A stretch of DNA of 64,000 bases from Planktophila grossartii (GTDB lineage Bacteria; Actinomycetota; Actinomycetes; Nanopelagicales; Nanopelagicaceae): NCBI GenBank assembly GCA_965234365.1, contig OZ248345.1, forward strand, positions 1,376,006-1,440,005. Direction: 5' to 3'. A program made the translations under genes and the position numbers. This document shows, in pieces, positions 57,765-64,000 of this stretch (positions are counted from its first letter, which is position 1; each line of letters begins with the position of its first letter). The notes beneath the pieces are model-generated. The model saw only the letters and a list, made by a program, of their open reading frames with translations, was not told the DNA's origin and searched no databases.

Positions 57765-59024
57765 ATGTCCGACATTTCAATTCGCTATCAAACTGGTGCT
57801 CCACAACATCTCGAAACGAGATTTGCTGCGCGAGCCGCCGGAATGTTGCCATCTGAAATTCGCTCGCTCTTCGCAGTTGCATCACGCCCTGAAATTGTTT
57901 CACTCGCGGGTGGAATGCCAAATCTCTCAGCGCTTCCTATGGAGATGATGGCTGGCGTTGTTAATGAACTCATTCTTACCAACGGTTCTGAAGCTCTTCA
58001 ATATGGAAGCGGGCAAGGACATCCAAAGCTTCGCGAACAGATCTGCGATGTCATGGCGCTCGAAGGTATTCGCGCAAACCCTGATGACATTGTTGTAACA
58101 ACTGGTTCGCAACAAGCTCTCGACCTTATTTCACGCATCTTCATCGATCCAGGTGATGTCGTTCTCGTTGAAGCACCTTCATATGTCGGCGCACTCGGAA
58201 CATTCCGCCAATATGAAGCATCTGTTGTTCACGTCGAGATGGATCACGATGGAATGATTCCTGATTCGTTGCGCGCTGCAATTAAGAGCGTTCGCGCAGC
58301 TGGTCGCAAGATTAAGTTCTTGTATTTGATTCCTAACTACCAAAATCCAACAGGTGTCTGTCTTCCTGCTGATCGCCGCACTGAAATCTTAAATATCTGC
58401 CGCGAAGCTGAGATTTTCGTCGTCGAAGATAACCCTTACGGCCTTCTTGGCTTCGATAAGCCATCACCGAACGCAATGCGCGCTGAAGATTCAGAGAATG
58501 TCATCTATTTGGGCTCATTCTCAAAGACAATCGCATCAGGACTTCGTGTGGGCTGGGCCCTCGTGCCTCAATCACTCAAAGATAAGTTGGTGATTGCATC
58601 TGAATCATCAATCTTGTGTCCATCAAACTTCACACAGCTCACCATCTCTAGCTATCTCGCAGATCAGCCATGGCGCGATCAGATCGCTAGCTTCTGCGAG
58701 CTCTATAAGGTGCGCCGCGATGCGATGCTCGAATCCCTTGAACAACACTTCCCAGCAGAAGCTACATGGACAAAGCCTGGCGGTGGTTTCTATGTATGGG
58801 TCAATCTTCCTGCTGAAATCGATACTAAGGCGCTTATGCCAAAGGCGATCGTTGCAAAGGTTGCCTATGTTCCCGGAAATGCGTTCTATGCAGATGGACT
58901 TGGCTCATGGTCGATGCGTCTTTCATATTGCCACCCAACACCAGAACGAATCCGTGAAGGCGTGAAGGCTCTTGGTGGAGTGATTAAACAAGAGATGAAG
59001 CGTCGCGGAACCGCGATTAATTAA
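57765..59024 (+). CDS. PLP-dependent aminotransferase, class I/II (LysN/MocR-domain-like)
   Basis: A 419-residue fold-type I aminotransferase. The PLP lysine is in YLGSFSKTIASGLRVGW; other markers are SLAGGMPN, YGSGQGHPKLREQI, TTGSQQALDLI, PNYQNPTG and VVEDNPYG, with the substrate arginine in MRLSYCHP. There is no GntR domain, so it is not a full MocR regulator. Relatives act on 2-aminoadipate, aromatic or branched-chain amino acids. GGGAG lies upstream of ATG. It stands where mycobacteria have no such gene, between cwlM and parB. Confidence 0.87.
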   Translation: MSDISIRYQTGAPQHLETRFAARAAGMLPSEIRSLFAVASRPEIVSLAGGMPNLSALPMEMMAGVVNELILTNGSEALQYGSGQGHPKLREQICDVMALEGIRANPDDIVVTTGSQQALDLISRIFIDPGDVVLVEAPSYVGALGTFRQYEASVVHVEMDHDGMIPDSLRAAIKSVRAAGRKIKFLYLIPNYQNPTGVCLPADRRTEILNICREAEIFVVEDNPYGLLGFDKPSPNAMRAEDSENVIYLGSFSKTIASGLRVGWALVPQSLKDKLVIASESSILCPSNFTQLTISSYLADQPWRDQIASFCELYKVRRDAMLESLEQHFPAEATWTKPGGGFYVWVNLPAEIDTKALMPKAIVAKVAYVPGNAFYADGLGSWSMRLSYCHPTPERIREGVKALGGVIKQEMKRRGTAIN

Positions 59025-59030
59025 TCTGCC

Positions 59031-59897
59031 TTACTTACCTTCGATGAGATCAATAATTCTCTGAAGATCTTCGCTACCCGCAAATTCAATAACAATCTTT
59101 CCTTTGCCTTTACCGGTCTCAACGTTAACGCGTGTATCGAGGTAATCACTTAAGAGTTCTGCTGCTGCAAGTCCGGCGCCAGAGATGCCCTTCACTGCCG
59201 CCTTCTTCGTTGTCTTTGTAGATGGCTTCATTGTTGCGATGACCTCTTCGACAGCGCGCACAGATAAACCTTCAGCGACAATGCGTGAAGCTAGCTTTTC
59301 AATATCTATTGCGTCTGTAAGACCCAAGAGCGCACGTGCATGTCCTGCCGAAATTACACCTGCGGCAACTTTGCGCTGCACAGCATCGGGCAAGTTAAGA
59401 AGTCGAATTGTGTTGGAGATCAACGGACGTGAACGGCCGAGCTTGAGTGCAAGTTCATCATGTGTGCAACCGAAATCAGTAAGGAGTTGTGCGTATGCAG
59501 CGCCTTCTTCAAGTGGATTGAGATTACTGCGATGAATATTTTCAATAAGCGCTTCCCGCAAGAGTTCATTATCTGGAGTCTGTCGAATAATGACAGGAAT
59601 TGAAGTTAAACCTGCTGCTTTTGCAGCGCGGAAGCGACGCTCTCCCATAATGAGTTCGTACTTGTTATCTGCAACTTTACGAACAACAGGTGGTTGCAAG
59701 ATTCCAATTGATTTAATCGATGCAATCAATTCATTGAGCGCTGTCTCATCAAAGACTGTACGTGGCTGACGCGGGTTAGGAAAAATTTGGTTAACAGGAA
59801 TTTCATTCTGCTGTGCAACTTCTGTTCCTGCAACAGTCAGAGATGTTGGAATCAGTGAATCAAGATTTGTTCCGAGTCCACCGCGCTTAACAGCCAT
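59031..59897 (-). CDS. parB: Chromosome partitioning protein ParB
   Basis: Binds parS and spreads as a CTP-dependent clamp to load SMC and segregate origins, 288 residues. The N-terminal CTP-binding domain has PNPRQPRTVFDE and IMGERRFRAAKAAG (GERRxRA motif), followed by ENIHRSNLNPLEEGAAYAQLL and a helix-turn-helix (HDELALKLGRSRPLISNTIRLL). The C-terminal dimerisation segment ends the chain. It overlaps parA by one base, and two parS sites lie just upstream of it. Confidence 0.95.
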   Translation of the reverse strand: MAVKRGGLGTNLDSLIPTSLTVAGTEVAQQNEIPVNQIFPNPRQPRTVFDETALNELIASIKSIGILQPPVVRKVADNKYELIMGERRFRAAKAAGLTSIPVIIRQTPDNELLREALIENIHRSNLNPLEEGAAYAQLLTDFGCTHDELALKLGRSRPLISNTIRLLNLPDAVQRKVAAGVISAGHARALLGLTDAIDIEKLASRIVAEGLSVRAVEEVIATMKPSTKTTKKAAVKGISGAGLAAAELLSDYLDTRVNVETGKGKGKIVIEFAGSEDLQRIIDLIEGK

Positions 59898-60811
59898 TAT
59901 GCGATTCCACCTTTGTAATTGATGCTGACAACATTGGAGTCAAATACGAGTTCTTCCTTTGCTTTTCCGCGCTCTGCAATTTCGCGCGCAACCTGCATAT
60001 ATGCAATCGCACCAGGTGATAGCGGATCGTAAGTCATCACTGTCTGGTTATAGGAAGGTGCTTCAGATACGCGTACGGCGCGAGGAATTGGAATATCAAT
60101 AAGTTCGTTAGGAAAATGTGAACGAACATTTGCAGCAACATCATTGGATAGACGTGTACGTGAATCAAACATCGTTAAGACAATTGTCGAAAGAATTAAA
60201 GATGGATTTAAACGTTTCTTTACAACGCCATATGTTTCAAGGAGTTGCGATAAACCTTCGAGCGCGTAGTACTCGGTTTGAATGGGAATCAATAACTCTT
60301 TCGATGCGGCAAATGCATTGATAGTTAATAAGCCAAGTGATGGTGGGCAATCAATAAAAACATAATCGTAATTAACTGAGATTGAATCAATCGCTTCTTT
60401 CAATTGCAGTTCGCGTGCAACCATGGAAACTAAATTAATTTCAGCATTGGCAAGAGATGTATTTGAAGAGACGCAATCAAGAACAGGAAAGCCTGCAACT
60501 TTCTGAACAACATCTGACATCTGCGCGCTGCCCATAAGAACTTCATAGACACCTGCGCTATCACGGTGTTCAACGCCGAGGGCGGTCGATGCATTGCCTT
60601 GTGGATCAAGATCGATCACGAGGACTCGAAGGCCCCCCATCGCCATAGCTGCTGCGATATTGACGGTGGTGGTGGTCTTACCTACCCCGCCCTTCTGGTT
60701 GGCGACGGTGAAGATGCGGGTTGAGGTTGGCTTGGCCATCGCCTCTTTTAAACGGCGGACCCCGACGACCTTCTGGCCGCCATTTGTTTCACGTGAATCA
60801 TCGCCCGACAT
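59897..60811 (-). CDS. parA: Chromosome partitioning ATPase ParA
   Basis: Walker-type ATPase that moves ParB-parS complexes, 304 residues. The deviant Walker A KGGVGKTTTTVN is near residue 41, then VLVIDLDPQGNAST and YVFIDCPPSLGLLT. A 32-residue leader precedes the conserved core, so ATG 60811 may not be the only start, but it carries a parS site that codes for residues 4-9. A weak ribosome site and a nine-base gap to the rsmG stop suggest one transcript rsmG-parA-parB. Confidence 0.95.
   Translation of the reverse strand: MSGDDSRETNGGQKVVGVRRLKEAMAKPTSTRIFTVANQKGGVGKTTTTVNIAAAMAMGGLRVLVIDLDPQGNASTALGVEHRDSAGVYEVLMGSAQMSDVVQKVAGFPVLDCVSSNTSLANAEINLVSMVARELQLKEAIDSISVNYDYVFIDCPPSLGLLTINAFAASKELLIPIQTEYYALEGLSQLLETYGVVKKRLNPSLILSTIVLTMFDSRTRLSNDVAANVRSHFPNELIDIPIPRAVRVSEAPSYNQTVMTYDPLSPGAIAYMQVAREIAERGKAKEELVFDSNVVSINYKGGIA
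60785..60800. promoter_or_regulatory. parS site 1
   Basis: TGTTTCACGTGAATCA matches the parS consensus TGTTTCACGTGAAACA at 15 of 16 bases. It lies within the first codons of parA. Confidence 0.9.
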
Positions 60812-60820
60812 GTGGGCAAT

Positions 60821-61417
60821 CTAAGCACTAATTATGGGTGTTCCTTTGCGGAGCTCGACGATTCGCCCGAGCCCAATCCCTTCAAGGGTAATTTCATGCA
60901 ATTGTGCATTTTTCATACCGACCATCTCAGCAGCAGCCCCTTCCCCCTTCATGGCAAGGAGGGCTCCATTGGTCTTGACCATATGCCAACTCATCTTCTT
61001 CAACTTCTCAAGCGGGGCGACGGCGCGGGCGGTGACAAAGTCGGCTGTCTTCTTTACATCCTGGGCGCGCCCACGGATAACCTCAATCTCGGTGCCTGCG
61101 GTGGCCTCTTTGAGGAACTCAATCCGTCGTTCGAGGGGTTCAATAAGTGTGACTTTAAGATCTGGACGGGCCAGGGCAATCACAATTCCAGGTAGACCTG
61201 CCCCTGAACCGATATCAAAGAGCGAGGCTCCTTGTGGCAGAAGGGTCGTGACATGGAGGCAGTTGAAGATATGGCGCTCCCAGATGCGCTCGCCCTCACG
61301 AGGCCCAATAAGGCCACGCTCAATTCCGGCATTTACCAGGAACTCTGCATAGGCGCGGATTTCAGCTTCGCGCTCTGGAAAGTAGCGGCCGACTAGCCCC
61401 TCTACTGAATGTTCCAC
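60821..61417 (-). CDS. rsmG: 16S rRNA m7G527 methyltransferase
   Basis: SAM-dependent methylase for G527 of 16S rRNA, 198 residues, also called GidB. SAM binding is in SLFDIGSGAGLPGIVIAL with VTLIEPLERRIEFLKE, and a domain middle DFVTARAVAPLEKL. The start is GTG 61417, inside parS site 2. A six-base gap separates it from jag. Loss of this gene gives low-level streptomycin resistance in other bacteria. Confidence 0.95.
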   Translation of the reverse strand: MEHSVEGLVGRYFPEREAEIRAYAEFLVNAGIERGLIGPREGERIWERHIFNCLHVTTLLPQGASLFDIGSGAGLPGIVIALARPDLKVTLIEPLERRIEFLKEATAGTEIEVIRGRAQDVKKTADFVTARAVAPLEKLKKMSWHMVKTNGALLAMKGEGAAAEMVGMKNAQLHEITLEGIGLGRIVELRKGTPIISA

Positions 61418-61425
61418 GTGAAACT
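61410..61425. promoter_or_regulatory. parS site 2
   Basis: TGTTCCACGTGAAACT matches the parS consensus at 14 of 16 bases, with the GTTCCACGTGAAAC core at 13 of 14. It spans the GTG start of rsmG, 625 bp from site 1. Confidence 0.75.
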
Positions 61426-61948
61426 ACGCCGGATAAATTACGACGAAGCGGTTTGGATCTTCGCCATCTGATTCAGAGGTGAGGCCCAAGGTCTGGATTG
61501 TGTCGTGGATGATCTTGCGCTCAAAGGCGTTCATAGGATCAAGCTTGATTGAGCTGCCCGTGGTCTTCGCCTGCTCAGCCATCTTCTCAGCAAGAGCGGT
61601 GAGCTCCTTGCGGCGGCCAGCGCGGAATCCATCGATATCGAGCATCAAGCGGCTGCGGTCCCCTGTTGAGGTCTGGACTGCGAGGCGTGTGAGCTCCTGG
61701 ATTGAATCAAGGACTTCGCCATCGTTGCCGACGAGGTGCTTGAGCTTGCCACCGACGATAGCGAGAGAGGCGCGACCATTCTCAACGTCGATATCGATAT
61801 CTCCATCGAGATCGGCGATATCGAGTAGGCCCTCGAGGTAATCAGCGGCGATATCGCCCTCTTCCTCAAGCTTCGCCACGCTCTTTGGAGCCTTGGCAGC
61901 CTTCTCTTCAGTGGCCTCTACTTCTACAACTTCAGTTACATCTGGCAT
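61424..61948 (-). CDS. jag: RNA-binding protein Jag/KhpB
   Basis: A 174-residue protein with a KH domain (about 55-110, including IVGGKLKHLVGNDGEVLDSIQ) and a C-terminal R3H domain (KLDPMNAFERKIIHDTIQTL, ending EDPNRFVVIYPA). The Jag N-terminal domain of firmicutes is replaced by an acidic tail (VEVEATEEKAAK). KhpB with KhpA binds sRNAs and mRNAs and affects cell elongation. It keeps its position between yidC and rsmG. Confidence 0.93.
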   Translation of the reverse strand: MPDVTEVVEVEATEEKAAKAPKSVAKLEEEGDIAADYLEGLLDIADLDGDIDIDVENGRASLAIVGGKLKHLVGNDGEVLDSIQELTRLAVQTSTGDRSRLMLDIDGFRAGRRKELTALAEKMAEQAKTTGSSIKLDPMNAFERKIIHDTIQTLGLTSESDGEDPNRFVVIYPA

Positions 61949-61998
61949 CTCTGCCCCCTTTGTCCTATTTAAAGCGTTATTAATAGTATTTGTCTGAA

Positions 61999-62919
61999 TT
62001 ACTTCTTCTTCTTTTTCTTCTTTGGTTGTTGTCGTTGCCCCTGGACCTCTGGCGCTTCAGCGCCTTCGGTTGAGTCAATTCCTTCTTCTTTTCCATCCAA
62101 CTTTGCACCTTCAGATTTGGCTTTGTGAGCACGCTTTCGCTGAAGCTCTTCGTAGGCCGGAGATCCTGGAGTTGGGTTTCTCTTAATGACATAGAACTGC
62201 TGTCCCCATGTCCATAAGTTTGTTGTCGACCAATAAATCAAAACACCAACAGGGAAGTTCACACCTGAGATAGCGAAGATGATTGGGAATAAATACAACA
62301 TGATCTTCTGCTGTTGCAACATCATATTGTTTGATGAATCCATCTTTGGCATTCCTTTAACCATCAACTGACGTTGAGTTGTAAAGGTTGTACCTGACAT
62401 AAATGCAATAAGAAGAACTGTCACGATCTTTACAGTGACTTTATCTGAACCCAGGAAAGTCTCTGAGATTGGAGCGCCGAAAAACTTGGCTTGCGCTGCG
62501 CTAACTAGATATTCACCCTTAAGGAAACCGTGTGGCTTGTTATGTGCGATGCCGTTAAGAACGGTAAAGAGTGCGAAGAAGATTGGTGCTTGAGCAAGGA
62601 TTGGGAAACATGATGCGAGTGGGTTTGTCTTATGCTCTTTATAGAGCTTCATCATCTCTTCTGATTGCTTCTGGCGATCATCTTTGTACTTCTTTTGAAT
62701 CTCTTTCATATGTGGTTGCAGAGCTGTCAGCGCACGTTGGCTTTTGATCTGCTTCACGAAGAGTGGAATCAAAATAATTCGGATGAGTACAACAAGTCCC
62801 ATGATTGACAGTGACCAGGTGACACCTGAATTTGCACCGAAGATTGGTGAGAGAAGTTTATGGATGAAGACAATAACGCCAGAGACGATGTTGTAGAGAG
62901 GATTGAGAATAAAGCCCAT
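61999..62919 (-). CDS. yidC: Membrane protein insertase YidC
   Basis: Inserts proteins into the membrane with or without SecYEG, 306 residues. Five helices are expected; the conserved substrate groove Arg lies in SLSIMGLVVLIRIILIPLFV, followed by the cytoplasmic coiled hairpin KEIQKKYKDDRQKQSEEMMK and the PILAQAPIFFALFTVL helix. The C-terminal tail is very basic and Lys-rich (QPKKKKKKK), typical for ribosome contact. The start overlaps the yidD stop by one base. Confidence 0.95.
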   Translation of the reverse strand: MGFILNPLYNIVSGVIVFIHKLLSPIFGANSGVTWSLSIMGLVVLIRIILIPLFVKQIKSQRALTALQPHMKEIQKKYKDDRQKQSEEMMKLYKEHKTNPLASCFPILAQAPIFFALFTVLNGIAHNKPHGFLKGEYLVSAAQAKFFGAPISETFLGSDKVTVKIVTVLLIAFMSGTTFTTQRQLMVKGMPKMDSSNNMMLQQQKIMLYLFPIIFAISGVNFPVGVLIYWSTTNLWTWGQQFYVIKRNPTPGSPAYEELQRKRAHKAKSEGAKLDGKEEGIDSTEGAEAPEVQGQRQQPKKKKKKK

Positions 62920-63191
62920 TAGTTAGCGCCCACCACTTCTTTTTCGTTGTTAACCAAAACACTCTTTACATCTGCAGAATCAAGGTGCGCATCGACATAA
63001 TCAACGCCACCTTGCGACCATGGATTACAGCGCACAATGCGCCATGCAGCCATAGCTAAACCTTTTACTCCGTAGCGACCGATTGCTGTGATCGCATAGT
63101 TTGAACATGATGGGTAGTACTTACAGCGTGGCGCGAAGTTAGATGTCGCCACCTGATATCCGCGAATCAATACAGTAAATACTCTTCTCAT
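62919..63191 (-). CDS. yidD: Membrane protein insertion efficiency factor YidD
   Basis: A 90-residue membrane-associated protein aiding YidC-dependent insertion. The family core CKYYPSCSNYAITAIGRYG (two of the conserved cysteines) and RIVRCNPWSQGGVD (third cysteine) is intact. Its ATG overlaps the rnpA stop by one base (TAATG), so rnpA, yidD and yidC are translated as a coupled series. Confidence 0.95.
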   Translation of the reverse strand: MRRVFTVLIRGYQVATSNFAPRCKYYPSCSNYAITAIGRYGVKGLAMAAWRIVRCNPWSQGGVDYVDAHLDSADVKSVLVNNEKEVVGAN

Positions 63192-63559
63192 TACTTCGCC
63201 GCCACCTTTTCAGAGCGGGACATCAACTTTGAAATCAGCTCAGTGATTTCGGTTTCAATATTTGAATCGCCATCTTGTCCTAGCGCGCGGATTACCAGAA
63301 GTGATCCAGTGGGAAGCGATGAAATTCTTGGAGCAACAGCGTGGCGAACTTTGCGAGCAACTCGGTGGCGTTTAACTGATCCGCCGACAGATTTGCTGAT
63401 GATGAGTCCGCATTTGGCAGACGATTCACCTTTAATAACATTTGTGACAGGGGACAAGTACAAATATCCAACGAAGTGTTGTGAGGTAACTCGAATACCG
63501 CTCTTAGTTGCGCGAGCGAAATCTGAGCTTGAAGTTAAACGTGCATCGACTGGGAGCAC
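63191..63559 (-). CDS. rnpA: Ribonuclease P protein component
   Basis: Basic protein cofactor of RNase P for tRNA 5' maturation, 122 residues. The RNR-like motif appears as GGSVKRHRVARKVRHAV, with FVGYLYLSPV before it and GSLLVIRALGQ after. The start is GTG 63559 with AGGA upstream, 26 bases after rpmH. The sequence start LPVDARLTSSSDFARATKSG is normal for the family. Confidence 0.95.
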   Translation of the reverse strand: MLPVDARLTSSSDFARATKSGIRVTSQHFVGYLYLSPVTNVIKGESSAKCGLIISKSVGGSVKRHRVARKVRHAVAPRISSLPTGSLLVIRALGQDGDSNIETEITELISKLMSRSEKVAAK

Positions 63560-63585
63560 GAGAAGATCCTGTGCGCTCTTTAACC

Positions 63586-63723
63586 TTACGCTGAGAGCTT
63601 TGCGCGGCCCTTAGCGCGGCGAGCAGAGAGAACTGCGCGTCCTGCACGGGTTGCCATACGGGCGCGGAAGCCATGCTTCTTGGCGCGGCGACGCGTATTT
63701 GGCTGGAAAGTGCGCTTTGTCAT
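63586..63723 (-). CDS. rpmH: 50S ribosomal protein L34
   Basis: A 45-residue, highly basic ribosomal protein. The chain starts MTKRTFQPNTRRRAKKHGF and continues RARMATRAGRAVLSARRAKG, which is the actinobacterial L34 pattern almost without change. The stop is TAA at 63586-63588. It heads rpmH-rnpA-yidD-yidC on the minus strand, and in most bacteria it faces dnaA across the origin. Confidence 0.97.
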   Translation of the reverse strand: MTKRTFQPNTRRRAKKHGFRARMATRAGRAVLSARRAKGRAKLSA

Positions 63724-64000
63724 GAGAACTCCAAAATCTGTGGGGCGTAAAGGCCCATCGGGTCATAAGTACGGGGGAAGCAAGGAGGTAACTGTAAGGA
63801 TGTGGATAGGTGTGGGTCAAACTCGCGATCTGGCCCCTTAGGGGTCTCAAGTTGTGGATAACCACTTGCTATTTCTGCTTTTGAGGTCTACTTTGCGGGT
63901 TCTCCACAGGTATCCGTCAAATTCGGTCTAAATCAAGGGTAAACCCCAACTTTAGACCACAGCCTGTGGATAACATTGTGGATAGACCTGGGGGCTCAAT
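63724..64000. other. Left part of the replication origin region
   Basis: This 277-bp gene-free end has DnaA boxes, all in the same direction: TGTGGATAG (63801-63809), TGTGGATAA (63853-63861), TGTGGATAA (63965-63973) and TGTGGATAG (63977-63985), two perfect and two with one change. A weaker CTCCACA lies near 63903. Next to rpmH this is the classic place of oriC, with dnaA expected on the plus strand past the window. The rpmH promoter must also lie here. Confidence 0.8.

Noticed and set aside
1..64000. CRISPR arrays, insertion sequences, toxin-antitoxin or defence islands
   Set aside because: No spaced direct-repeat array, transposase, recombinase or defence-type gene was found on either strand.

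Overview
The window reads as a compact actinobacterial chromosome arm ending at the replication origin. Actinobacterial markers are CrgA, PstP/PknB with PASTA repeats, CwlM, a DUF5318-like protein, an Sdh1-type succinate dehydrogenase, a FadE5-like acyl-CoA dehydrogenase and an EtfD-like Fe-S protein. Several blocks keep a gene order known from mycobacteria: ponA-GT-rpsF-ssb-rpsR-rplI-dnaB, and cca-nudix-murJ-trxB-trxA-cwlM-parB-parA-rsmG-jag-yidC-yidD-rnpA-rpmH. Base composition is clearly less GC-rich than typical soil actinobacteria, gaps are very short, convergent genes often overlap, and mobile DNA is absent. This fits a streamlined planktonic lineage such as freshwater Nanopelagicales (acI); that placement is an inference, as no phylogenetic marker was compared.

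Layout. 1-569: 3' end of a Pro-aminopeptidase. 558-4996 (minus): sdh operon followed by a small membrane protein and two CrcB/Fluc subunits. 5169-8947 (minus): tRNA-Ser, HAD phosphatase, serS, pheA, glpQ. 8984-12224: pstP-pknB, pabA/trpG, crgA. 12225-24199: L-rhamnose locus with LacI regulator, ABC importer, mutarotase, isomerase, fused aldolase/dehydrogenase, kinase and an L-lactate dehydrogenase. 24217-28380: EtfD-like protein, rhomboid, cyclophilin, SbtA-like transporter. 28415-33150 (minus): two tRNAs, gyrA, gyrB. 33452-37738: two-component system, htpX, lemA, dcd. 37820-40589: FadE5-like dehydrogenase and EamA exporter. 40593-48816 (minus): dnaB, M6-like secreted protease, rplI, rpsR, ssb, rpsF, glycosyltransferase, ponA. 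48840-59024: DUF5318-like protein, MFS carrier, cca, nudix, murJ, thioredoxin pair, cwlM, aminotransferase. 59031-63723 (minus): parB to rpmH, with two parS sites. 63724-64000: DnaA-box-rich DNA, the likely left part of oriC, with dnaA expected beyond the window.

The rhamnose locus is the main accessory pathway. It encodes uptake, anomer conversion, isomerisation, phosphorylation and cleavage to DHAP plus lactaldehyde, oxidation to L-lactate, and a lactate dehydrogenase translationally coupled to the regulator gene. The divergent control region carries a LacI-type operator and two further dyads. No plainly novel multi-gene system is visible. The most interesting signals are non-coding: a dense DnaA-box cluster and a structured segment upstream of dnaB, a long inverted repeat plus DnaA boxes upstream of gyrB, a terminator-like hairpin that swallows the start codon of the EamA gene, and many promoters whose -10 box sits 6-7 nt before the start codon (leaderless mRNAs).
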